Part shown: positions 36,990 to 45,972 of the stretch, in pieces | How the letters are laid out: each line of letters opens with the position of its first letter | How positions within the stretch are numbered: the first letter of the stretch is position 1 | Assembly (NCBI RefSeq): GCF_000227135.1 | Contig: NC_018250.1 | Location: forward strand, 567,783 to 631,782 | Direction of reading: 5' to 3' | Source: Leishmania donovani | Taxonomy: Eukaryota; Euglenozoa; Kinetoplastea; Trypanosomatida; Trypanosomatidae | Length of the DNA stretch: 64,000 bases | Translations under genes and position numbers: made by a program | Notes under the pieces: model-generated | The model's database searches: none | The model's input: only the letters and a program-made list of their open reading frames with translations | Told to the model about the DNA's origin: nothing

Positions 36990-37910
36990 ATGCACCTCTT
37001 GGGCGTGGAGCTGTGGTGTTGCCGCTGCAACCGCTACCTCATCATTGACACCATCATCTCTGTCGTGGTGGCGGCGGTGTGTGTGCCGGTGTTCATCACT
37101 GTCAGCGCAGCCCGTGCGTACACCGGAATCCTCTTGGGTGCTGCTGTCATTGTCTTGTGCAGGCTCTGGAGGTTTCTGCCGTCGCACAAACGATGGGTGG
37201 ACCAGCAGGCATGCAAGATGGCGGCCAAGCTCGTGGCGGAGAGGCGCATCGTGCGGCCACCAACGCAGCTGCCATGGCTGCCGCCGGAAGATCCGTCAAC
37301 TGGCCGAAAGGATGCTGTGGCGTCGCCGCTCTATTACCCCTGCGCCACACCTTCCTCGGCCCCTTCTTGCAACTATTACTGCGGTGCTCCTGTGTCTGGT
37401 TACGACGTGCCATCACTTCCGTCTCCTTTCACGGATGGTGGGCCCCTGCCGTACAGAGGCTACACAGTGCCGCCTCCGACGCCACCGCCGCCGCCGCCGC
37501 TGACGATGCGCTCGTCCTTCTCGTCCCCTCGTTCTCCATCACCTTCTGGCCCGCTGGGCCGTTCCCCCTGCTCGCTGCTGCTCCTGCCTCCCTCACCGCT
37601 GCCTCAGCAGCAGGTAGACGACCATACTATGCTCGACCGCAACGGGTCCCCCGCATTCTCTCATCGTGTCTCCATGGCATCGCTCACATCTTCTGGGCGG
37701 CACAGCTCCGTGGCCGCCATCGCAGGTGAGGGTGACGCAAGGGTAGACTTGATGCATTCTTTACCCGCGCCACCCGTGCCACTGGCGCTGCAGGGCGCCT
37801 CTTACGCCAGTCTCGAAGTCAAATCGCTCGCGGCGAATGCATCCCGCTCGCGTCAGGGGTCGCACTACCTGCGCAGCGGCGCTTCGCCTTCGTCTGTGTT
37901 TCTTTCCTAG
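36990..37910 (+). CDS. Two-helix membrane protein with proline-rich disordered tail (paralogue 2)
   Basis: 306 residues. Membrane helices lie at about 17-38 and 42-59, followed by CRLWRFLPSHKRWVDQQACK. This aligns position for position with the module of the gene at 34686, so the two are divergent tandem paralogues. The N-terminal CCRCNRY cysteine cluster is a possible palmitoylation or metal site and is absent from paralogue 1. The tail (about 95-306) is Ser/Pro-rich and disordered, with a proline run PPPTPPPPPP near 165. The PPxY motif of paralogue 1 is not seen here. ATG 36990 is the first suitable start, because the longer frame from 36708 begins at GTG and is leader sequence. Function unknown. 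Confidence 0.65.
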   Translation: MHLLGVELWCCRCNRYLIIDTIISVVVAAVCVPVFITVSAARAYTGILLGAAVIVLCRLWRFLPSHKRWVDQQACKMAAKLVAERRIVRPPTQLPWLPPEDPSTGRKDAVASPLYYPCATPSSAPSCNYYCGAPVSGYDVPSLPSPFTDGGPLPYRGYTVPPPTPPPPPPLTMRSSFSSPRSPSPSGPLGRSPCSLLLLPPSPLPQQQVDDHTMLDRNGSPAFSHRVSMASLTSSGRHSSVAAIAGEGDARVDLMHSLPAPPVPLALQGASYASLEVKSLAANASRSRQGSHYLRSGASPSSVFLS

Positions 37911-39575
37911 GGCGGTGACACATCGCTTAGCGGTAGCAGTCATCACCTCCGTTGCCAGCGGAGTCGCTCTTCCTCTCCGCCCTACTCCTTCCTTGGAGAA
38001 CGACCTCTGTGCCAGGGGCAGCCGTCGGCCTCCCCGTCCCGCTTTCCCATTCCGGCATCCCCTGCGCTGCACTACGTCTGAGTGAACAAGGGTGTTTCAA
38101 GCCGCATCGCAGCGCTTTAGCGTACTACCTACCGTGTCTGGGGAGACCCCCCTTCCCCCCTACCCCCATCCACGTGCGCACCTCACGGCTAATCCTTCTC
38201 AGCCTGCCTCTCTCCAAAGAAGTACCCAAGTGGCCTCGCCGTTTTCTCCGCTCCCTCCGTCAGCGCCTGCTCCGTCTCTGCTTCCCAACTCGTATTTTGT
38301 GCCTTTGTTATTCGTCTCGTTTTCTCCCTCCCTCCCCCTCTCCTGCCCAACCGCTGGCGCGGCGACGGCGTGGCGAGGGGGCGGCTTCTCGCTATCCCGT
38401 GTTCTTTACGGATCCCTCTCCCTTTTGGCTTATTCCCTTCTCCCCCTCCTGCGCGTGTTGCTGTCACGGTGCACGTCTGCGCTGTGACACGGTGCTCGTG
38501 TGTGTTTGTTTAGGTCGCTCTTTGTATCACCCCAAGAGTGGGGGAGGGGCCGTTGATGAGTGGCGTCGGCGCGATTTTGCACCCTCCGCTCTTGTCCCGC
38601 ACAACGGGGTACAGCGACAGGCCGCTGCCTCATCGGGGCGAGAGAGAAGGAAGCGCGGTGCAGAAACGCCTTTCTGATTTCTTTTTTTCGATTGCAGATG
38701 CATTCGTGTCTCTAATTTCGACGTTGGCAGCGTCAAGCTCCCGTGCAACAGCACCTCGGGCTTGGCATTTTTCTTCCGGCCAAGGGCGAGGGCTGACACT
38801 CACTCCATTTCTGTGGTCGCGCACGGGCACAGTGCACACTAAGCGCACCCCTCACGTAACAGTGCATGTCCTTCCCACTCCGTGATCGACTTCCATCTTG
38901 TACCTCCAGACCCAATGCGTGAAAACGATATAGGTGTGCCAGGGGCCCAAAGGCGACGATATGTATGTGGATGGGCTTGTCCATTCACCCCCCTCTTCCG
39001 TCCTCCCTGACCATTTCGCTCTGTCTTAGTGGCGCCGATTGCATCCCTCCGCTGTTGCAGCGAGGGTGCGGCTAATGTTGTGGTTGCAGTTGTGGCTGTG
39101 TTGCGCGTAGACGTATCCCCGCGTACGCTGCACTCCAAGCCTGCCTATCACTCCACCAGCTGCAGCGATACCCCCACAACGACCGTCTGCTTCGTCTGTA
39201 GTTGTGGCTGTCTCCGCACGCGGACATGCATCAGAGAGAGAGAGGGAGAAGGAGTGGAGAAACCGTCGTTGTCCACCTCACACACATCACACACCCTCCT
39301 CCGCAAACCCACGAGGACAACTTGGGCTTGCTGAAGATGGAGTGCGGCGGGTGCGCGGCTGAGTCAAGTCAGCAGTACCACCATAACGCGCACGCGTCTC
39401 TTACTCGAACCTACACTGCCTCTGTGGGACTTCTCACCCCTCCGCCTCTCATTTCTCTCGCGTGTGCCACCGGCCCGTATTTTCTCCGCTGTGCGTCTCG
39501 CCACACTGCGTGTGCGCTCTCCTCCCCTCCCCTCCACCGGCAGCCAAAGTGTGGCATCTGCCGTCAAGTACGCCA

Positions 39576-39599
39576 CCACACACACACACACACACACAC
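39576..39599. repeat. CA dinucleotide microsatellite
   Basis: About twelve CA units, followed by a short TATA stretch. Confidence 0.9.
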
Positions 39600-39980
39600 G
39601 TATATACAGCCAAAGGTCATTGTAGCGTCACACATACACACGCAGAGTTATAGAAGACGCAGATCGCCGCCTTCAAACAAGCCACCCCCTCCCCAAGCTC
39701 TTCCCCCTCTCTCTGTGCCGCCAGTTTACCGTTTGCCGCTGTGTGCGCGTGTGTCTGCGCGCACGTGGGTGCGCTGGCGGGCAAGACGAGGAGGGCGTCT
39801 CACCGACGTATTGGGCAAGAGGGGGGAGGGGAGGACTCGAAAGACTAGTAAACCGGCCCTGCCCGTGAAAGTGCACCGACCTACCGTTGGAGGCACGTCA
39901 GGGTTGGGCAACGAAGAGCGGAACCAAAACGGCCCCGGCAGCCGCCTATCACGCACACGCACGCAGAGAAGTGTAGCACC

Positions 39981-40008
39981 CTCGTTTGTTTTCTTTTCTC
40001 TATCATAG
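39981..40008 (+). promoter_or_regulatory. Putative trans-splice acceptor for EXO1
   Basis: A pyrimidine tract (ctcgtttgttttcttttctc) is followed by AG at 40007-40008, giving a leader of about 225 nt containing a CA microsatellite. Confidence 0.55.
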
Positions 40009-40050
40009 ACAAGCGCCCCTCCCTCCCTTTCCCCGGCAGCAGCGGATACG

Positions 40051-40071
40051 TACACACACACACACACACAA
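40051..40071. repeat. CA dinucleotide microsatellite in EXO1 leader
   Basis: About ten CA units, within the probable 5' UTR of the EXO1 gene. Confidence 0.85.
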
Positions 40072-40233
40072 GCAACGGTGCTGCCCCCTGCTTTCATCGG
40101 CGCCACCCCCCTTTGTGGAAGGCGAAGGAGCGACGGAATAGCCGGAGAAGAAGCGCTCACATACTTGTGCACCAAGTCTCAGACAGCTTCACTCCCTCCT
40201 CCTGCTCCCCTCCGCACGCAACTTACATCCATC

Positions 40234-43200
40234 ATGGGAATCAAAGGTCTCTGGCAGGCCCTGCGCGAGTACGTCGACGATGGCCATCTGTCTCAGTTTC
40301 GCGGCCAGCGCGTGGCGGTCGACATGTATGTGTGGCTGCACCGGTGTATACATCGCTCTGTGCGCATCCGCACTGAGTCGGTCGTCGCCTTCTTCGACGC
40401 CAAGTATAGTGACACCCCGAGCAGCACAGAGCCGGACTCGTTAGACGGCGGAGGTGATGCCGTGGCGTGTACGTCACCGTCGCCGGCGGCGTTGGCCCTC
40501 GACGACGTCCTGGTCATCGATGATCAATTTGTGACACACGTGGTGGACAAGGTGTCGGCGCTTCAGCGCTTCGGTGTTATTCCCGTTTGCGTCTTCGATG
40601 GCGCAGCAATGCCGATGAAAGGCAGCACCGACGAGGAGCGACAGCGGCGGCGTGTAGAGGCCTTTCAAGGGGCACTGATCAAGCTGGAGAGACTCTACTG
40701 CGATGCGTGTCGTCGTCGCGGGTACACGGCGGAGGGCCACGCAACTGGTACGCGCATCACGCTTCCGCGAGACTCGCGCCCCTATGAGGAGGCTGTTCAG
40801 CTGCTGGAGAAGGCTGTTGACATCTCCACAGAGCTGGCACACGCCGTCATCCAGGTGTTGAAGGAGGAGCGCCATGTGGAGTGCATCGTCGCGCCGTACG
40901 AGGCAGATGCGCAGCTGGCCTACCTGTGCCGTGAGGGGTACGTCTCGGCAGCGGCGTCGGAGGACTCTGACTTGATCGCGTACTACTGCCCCTGCGTCAT
41001 CTCCAAACTGGACACATTCTCTGGCAAGTGCGAAGTGCTGCAGCCACCGCTGTGCGCACCGCACTTCTTCCGGCGTATGGCCGCAACGAGCGCCACCGCC
41101 TCCTCCGCTGCTGCGCTGCTGCTGAGGTCCGCCACCGGCAACCGACGCGCCGCAGCCGACGAAGATGCGGTTGACCACCGGCGTGATTGCGTGAACAGCG
41201 CCCATGCCCACATGCGAGCCTCTGCGCTCCAGTCTCTGCAGGGACCACATAACTCCGTCAACGGGGTGACTGACGCGAACTTGGGCGAGGGTACCACCAG
41301 CGCCTCCATGACCGCAACCGCAAGCGCATTCACCTACGAATCCTTTCTGCTTGGCTGCATCTTGAGTGGGTGCGACTACGTGCCCAACCTGCGCTCCATC
41401 GGGGTCAAGAAGGCGTTCAAGCTGGTCGCGCACGCCACATCGCTGCGGCAATGCTTTACCACGCTGGAGCGCGAATTCGGATTTCCAGCGGACGAGCTGA
41501 GGCGCTATCGGCACCGCATCTTGGAGGCCTTTTACTGCTTCGCGCATCACCTCGTGTACTCACCCCTCACCCAGGAGATCGTGACGTACCATCCCCTGCC
41601 CAGCTCCGACAGCGGCGTCACCGCTGTGCTCAAAACGCAACTGGTCGGTGAGGTGTGGTGTGCGCAGATGGCGCAGGAGGTGTGTGTACAGTGTCTCAAG
41701 GACCCGTGCACCCTACAGCTCTATAAAGGCGTGTATCAGCCATGCGTCACGCAGTACCTGCAGAGAACAAGGCGCGGGCAGACCTCACTGAGGGCGTACA
41801 CCGGCTTCCACGAGATGTCGTCGAACCGCGTTGTGGTGCACCTGGAGAAGCAGCGGCGAGACGGATCGGCTATATCGCAGCACAGTCCTGACAAGGCTAG
41901 CTTCGGTGCACCGTTGAAGAAGCAGCGCGTTGCCTCCGGATTTATCGGCAGCAGCGCAGCACTGCCACAGTCGTCGTCCTCGTCGCAACAGCAAGCAGGG
42001 ATGATGGTTGTTCGATCGCGGTTCTTCATGGTGCGCGGGCGCACCGCCGTGTGCGAGCATTGGTCCACCAGCGAGACGGACAGCGACGGGGACGCGGATA
42101 GCGGCGGGCCGGGGGTGCACATGATGGTGCCCGAGCGGGCGTCTCTCTGCCCAGCAGAGCCGATGACCGACACCAGCACCGGTGGCCACAACCGTTTTGC
42201 TTCGTTGGCGCACCGTCCCTCATCGCCGGCGTCGCTCTCGATCACGAAGGCGGCGAGCGGCAGTCTCACGGATGACTCGGCCGACGGGGTTGGGGCTGCC
42301 GCGACCAACACGTTGTGCCGCACAGCCGGCATAACGGTAAAGGAAGGGACGCAGGAGATGAAGGATGATTGCAGCCCCAGCGACGGTGCTCAGCTCGATG
42401 ATGCCGCCGAGAACTTGTCCAACTCTTGGATGGATGTTGTTGGCGCATCTGCGAGCGCAGCATCTCTGCTCTGCACAACTGCTTCAACTCTCTCCATGAG
42501 GGACTCAGAGAGCACGAGGGATGAGGAATGCGAGGTGGAGGGCGAGCACAAGGCAGCGCGCGCGCAGGTGGTAAGGGAAGAGCTGCGAAAAGTCTGCTGC
42601 ATGGCAGAGAACCCAGACGTTGAACCAAACACGTACGACGTTGCTGAAGGCACCGGCGCGACGGCGGGGGCTGTAGGAACGCATGCCGCATCGCGTGCGC
42701 CACCGCCACCGCGCTGTGATTGCCCGTTCGGCTATTGGCAGTGCAACCGTGCGCACTCCGTTTTCGAATCTTGCTTTCTTGGGCGGCAGTGGAGCCGCGA
42801 TGAGGGGCCGCCGCCGCCGCCGCCACCGCTGCCCCCGGAGCAGCCGACGACACGTGCGCCTGCCTCGGCTAAAAACTCTTCAACAGCGCCGCCGCAGTCT
42901 TCGCCAGTGAGTCCTCTGCAGCGATCAGCTATGTCGCCGATGGGCAAAGTCGCTAGTGGATACGTGCCGCGCGCTTTTCGACCTCCGCGCTCCACCGCGG
43001 CTGCCTCGGCTGCGCCCATTTCCGCTTCCGGCAATTCGCCGCCGGTACCTCTGAACGACTGCGACATGAAGGCCAAAGCCGAAGACTTGGCCATGCTTCG
43101 GTCACCTTCAAAGGCGGAGCTCTTGACAACCGCACCGCTCACGTCGCTACCCTCGTTGATGTTGCCATCGTCTCCGACGGATGGGGACCGGGCGAGCAGT

Positions 43201-43281
43201 GCAGCACCACCGCCGCTGCCGTCTCACTCACCGGCAGTACGCATGACAATCTTCGAGAAGATGTTGTTCAAGAAGACATAG
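40234..43281 (+). CDS. EXO1: Exonuclease 1 (RAD2/XPG family)
   Basis: 1,015 residues. The N-terminal domain begins MGIKGLWQAL with Asp30 in AVDMYVWLHR and Asp122 in VCVFDGAAMPMK. The internal domain has APYEADAQLAYL (Glu223, Asp225) and SEDSDLIAYYC (Asp244, Asp246). A later GCDY motif provides Asp381. The full set of metal-binding acidic residues of the FEN1/EXO1 family is therefore present. The domain order and the SGCDYVPNLRSIGVKKAFKLV helix-hairpin-helix segment fit EXO1, which resects 5' ends in mismatch repair and recombination. An Ala/Ser-rich insert of ~90 residues (about 275-363) splits the catalytic core between the internal domain and the GCDY segment. The C-terminal ~450 residues are disordered and Ser/Pro-rich, ending in a short amphipathic stretch (MTIFEKMLFKKT). 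ATG 40234 is the family start. Confidence 0.93.
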   Translation: MGIKGLWQALREYVDDGHLSQFRGQRVAVDMYVWLHRCIHRSVRIRTESVVAFFDAKYSDTPSSTEPDSLDGGGDAVACTSPSPAALALDDVLVIDDQFVTHVVDKVSALQRFGVIPVCVFDGAAMPMKGSTDEERQRRRVEAFQGALIKLERLYCDACRRRGYTAEGHATGTRITLPRDSRPYEEAVQLLEKAVDISTELAHAVIQVLKEERHVECIVAPYEADAQLAYLCREGYVSAAASEDSDLIAYYCPCVISKLDTFSGKCEVLQPPLCAPHFFRRMAATSATASSAAALLLRSATGNRRAAADEDAVDHRRDCVNSAHAHMRASALQSLQGPHNSVNGVTDANLGEGTTSASMTATASAFTYESFLLGCILSGCDYVPNLRSIGVKKAFKLVAHATSLRQCFTTLEREFGFPADELRRYRHRILEAFYCFAHHLVYSPLTQEIVTYHPLPSSDSGVTAVLKTQLVGEVWCAQMAQEVCVQCLKDPCTLQLYKGVYQPCVTQYLQRTRRGQTSLRAYTGFHEMSSNRVVVHLEKQRRDGSAISQHSPDKASFGAPLKKQRVASGFIGSSAALPQSSSSSQQQAGMMVVRSRFFMVRGRTAVCEHWSTSETDSDGDADSGGPGVHMMVPERASLCPAEPMTDTSTGGHNRFASLAHRPSSPASLSITKAASGSLTDDSADGVGAAATNTLCRTAGITVKEGTQEMKDDCSPSDGAQLDDAAENLSNSWMDVVGASASAASLLCTTASTLSMRDSESTRDEECEVEGEHKAARAQVVREELRKVCCMAENPDVEPNTYDVAEGTGATAGAVGTHAASRAPPPPRCDCPFGYWQCNRAHSVFESCFLGRQWSRDEGPPPPPPPLPPEQPTTRAPASAKNSSTAPPQSSPVSPLQRSAMSPMGKVASGYVPRAFRPPRSTAAASAAPISASGNSPPVPLNDCDMKAKAEDLAMLRSPSKAELLTTAPLTSLPSLMLPSSPTDGDRASSAAPPPLPSHSPAVRMTIFEKMLFKKT

Positions 43282-44165
43282 CGGTTTACTTGCAGGTGCC
43301 CCGACGTCAGCGACGACTTCGCAGAGCCTGCCTTTTGGGAAGGAGAGGGGCGAAGGATGCAGACACGGCCACACCCGCACACTGCTTTATCTTCCCTTTC
43401 ACTTCGTTGAGTATGTGCCCCACTCCCTCTCCCTGTGCATGTCTGCGCCCAGAGCAACACATGCACGATATAAGCTGTCTGTGTCTGCGTGCAGTCTCCT
43501 AATAGAAGTACTACCGTTTTTTTTTTTCGATTGTGGGTGCCTTCCGGCGCAGTTGCTGGCTGGCGGCGGCGGCGGTGGCGTGTGGAAGTTGAGGGACGAC
43601 TTTGTATCCTTGTGGAGCCCGCAGTTTGTGTTTGGGGCGGTGATGGTATCAGCTAAGCGAGTTGCGCATCTGTCGCGCTCGCTCTCGCGCAGGCGCATGC
43701 GTGCACAAGCTACCTTTGCGCCCCCTCGCAACTATCTTGATCATCTCGTTGTGCCTTGCATGAATGTGGCATCGGCACGGTGTGCGACACACACGCGCAC
43801 ACCGACACACCCCACTCGGTTAGGATGATGCGATTCGGCCGCGTTTCCAGCCTGTCGCCGCCTTGTGTGAAGTGGCGAGATAGTAAAGCACCATGAGGAA
43901 AGAACATACGTGCGCGCGCTTGATTTGCGGGGATATGTGCTTCGCGCAGTCGATGAAGAGAGGCCCCTCTTCATCGAATGGTGGGTTGCTGATCCCTGCC
44001 CCTTCACACAAGGGCATGCGCGCAGGAGAAGGGTGCGGTGGGGCACAGCTGTGCCCGCACACACGCACACACACACCAACCCACACATAGGCCAGCCGCG
44101 TCTTTATCTCTCTCCTCGAAGCACAGATGCCCTTAGCCCCCCTTCTCCCACAAACATACCTCAGC

Positions 44166-44712
44166 GCGTGGCATCACAGGGCCCGGCAACTCCGCCGCGC
44201 TCTGCGTGTGGGGAGAAGCCAAGCAGCCTCCACCTATCCCATGCCAATTCCGAGCAAACCGCTGGTGGTGACGGGGCCCAGCACCCACGACGTAGGGGAG
44301 TCAGAGCGGTGCATCGCTACGGATGTCGGCGGTTGGGTCCTGGACGGCGGTGCGTCGGAGCGTCTGGCGACCGTGAATACCCTTGCCCCATCCACATGAT
44401 AGATAATGTGTCAGCGCGACTCCAGCGTGTCTCACACACCGAGACCTCGCACTGCCTCCTGGTGTGGGGAGCATGCGTGCTACCTCGAGGGGGATGCCCC
44501 AGGGGGGGGGGGCAACCAGCACGGTAGGGAGTGACTGCGAGGCGACGTGCGAGGCGTGAGGTTCGCAGAGTATGAGGCAGGGGCCGCGCTCTCAGATGAC
44601 CGAGTCGGCGCACCGCTGTGCCGCTTGCCTACGGCTGCTTCGCGCCACGCCCTGGGAGCCTTTGACAGGCCGAGGTGTCGAGTGGAGTATCACCTCTTGT
44701 TGTACGGCACAG
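44166..44712 (+). repeat. SIDER-like degenerate retroposon, copy C (longer, diverged)
   Basis: About 547 bp clearly related to copies A and B, sense to the genes. Shared landmarks in the same order are gcgtgg at the 5' end, gggtcctggacggcggtgcg in the middle, then cgcactgcct, and a 3' end with tcgagtggagt and gtacggcacag. It diverges by scattered substitutions and holds about 150 bp (roughly 44475-44635) absent from A and B, including a G11 run at 44502-44512. The length is that of a typical SIDER. It lies about 0.9 kb past the EXO1 stop, so it may sit in the EXO1 3' UTR. Confidence 0.7.
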
Positions 44713-45639
44713 TAGACGGACACATGCTGAAGAGTGAACAGAAGACGCCTGTATGTCTTTCGCTCTCGCTCTCCCTCTCTGTGCATCGATGCACTCGAGC
44801 CTTATTTCTTCTCCGTTGTCTCGCACCTTCGTGGCTCTACCCCTTCCCCGAATTACCATGCGAGCCTTCCCGAGCTGTTCGTCATCACCGGACTGGAGAA
44901 TGCCGAGTCGCTAGAACAAACGGCACAGCCGTTTTTGCACTTCCGCCCCTCTGTTGATTCTCTGCCGCCATCACCGCAACACCTCTGCACCTTTCTACTT
45001 CACGATGCACCGCTTGCCAGGAATGCGATGCCGAGTGTGTGCGCGTGTGTCCAGGCGGAGACGGCTGCCTGCACACGCGCGCACTCAGTCTCTGTAAGCC
45101 CTTCTACACTCTCCCCGCTGCCTTTCTGTGCTTATCGCTGTTGTGTGTCCGTGCGCTGGCGTCTTTCGGGCGTCTCCGATGGGGCCCGCTGAGCGACAAG
45201 CGGTGCGGACCATCTTTTTCCTCTACCGAAGGCCCAAACCGGCCTAGAGAGAGAGACGGATGCTCGCGCTTGTGCGCATGCACATGTGCGTCTTTGTGCC
45301 GTGTGTCTCCACGTCTTTCCCCCTCTTGGCCCATGTGCCACCACCTCCGCACTGCTCTGGTGTCCTTCCCTGATAGGCGTCTCTCTGCGGGAGGATGCTG
45401 TGACGGAGCGGTGCTGGCGCCTTTGTTCTCGCTCATTGTACCTTTCTTCTTTGTCCCTCTCCGTCTCTACTTCGTGTGTTGGGCGTATGTCGATGTGCGA
45501 TTTGTGATTTGTGTACAGACGCGTACAACAACACCAAACTCAGACACGGCGGCTGCTCCCTCTGTCTTTGGGCGACTGGGACACGGCGCCCGAGTCTGCG
45601 AGTGTGTCGACGAGCACGGCCTCGCTCCCTTCTCTCTCT

Positions 45640-45660
45640 CTCACACACATACACACACGC
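45640..45660. repeat. CA dinucleotide microsatellite
   Basis: Short interrupted CA repeat in the spacer. Confidence 0.75.
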
Positions 45661-45867
45661 AGAGGGACTCCTTGCGCACAGAACTAGATTTGCACACACA
45701 GTAGGATAGCAGCGGCAACTCCTGCGCGGCTTGAGGCCACACTGAGAGCAGCAGAATTCAAGGAAGCCCCAGAAGGCTTTGGCGGATTGCGAGGACACAC
45801 GCCAGAGAAACGAGAAGAGAGGTGGACAGCGTAAAAAGAGCCACTTGTTGTGCTTGGCACCTCACGC

Positions 45868-45889
45868 GTCTCTGTCTGATTCCTCGTAG
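45868..45889 (+). promoter_or_regulatory. Putative trans-splice acceptor for 46-kb gene
   Basis: A Py-rich stretch (ctctgtctgattcctcgtag) ends in AG at 45888-45889, giving a leader of about 83 nt to ATG 45973. Confidence 0.5.
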
Positions 45890-45972
45890 GCACTGCGTAT
45901 GCACGTGTACCTGCTCCAGACAGCGCGCACTCAAAGCGGCTCACCCGTGTGCTGCTGCTGACGGCCGCCCCG

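Larger units (their letters stand above)
37911..40233. other. Intergenic region before EXO1
   Basis: About 2.3 kb, Py-rich, with CA microsatellites at 39576-39599 and 40051-40071. Several frames of 90-270 codons exist but look like random translation of simple sequence. Confidence 0.65.
43282..45972. other. Intergenic region holding repeat copy C
   Basis: About 2.7 kb with the longer diverged repeat at 44166-44712 and Py-rich sequence before the next gene. No protein was recognised outside repeat-derived frames. Confidence 0.65.
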
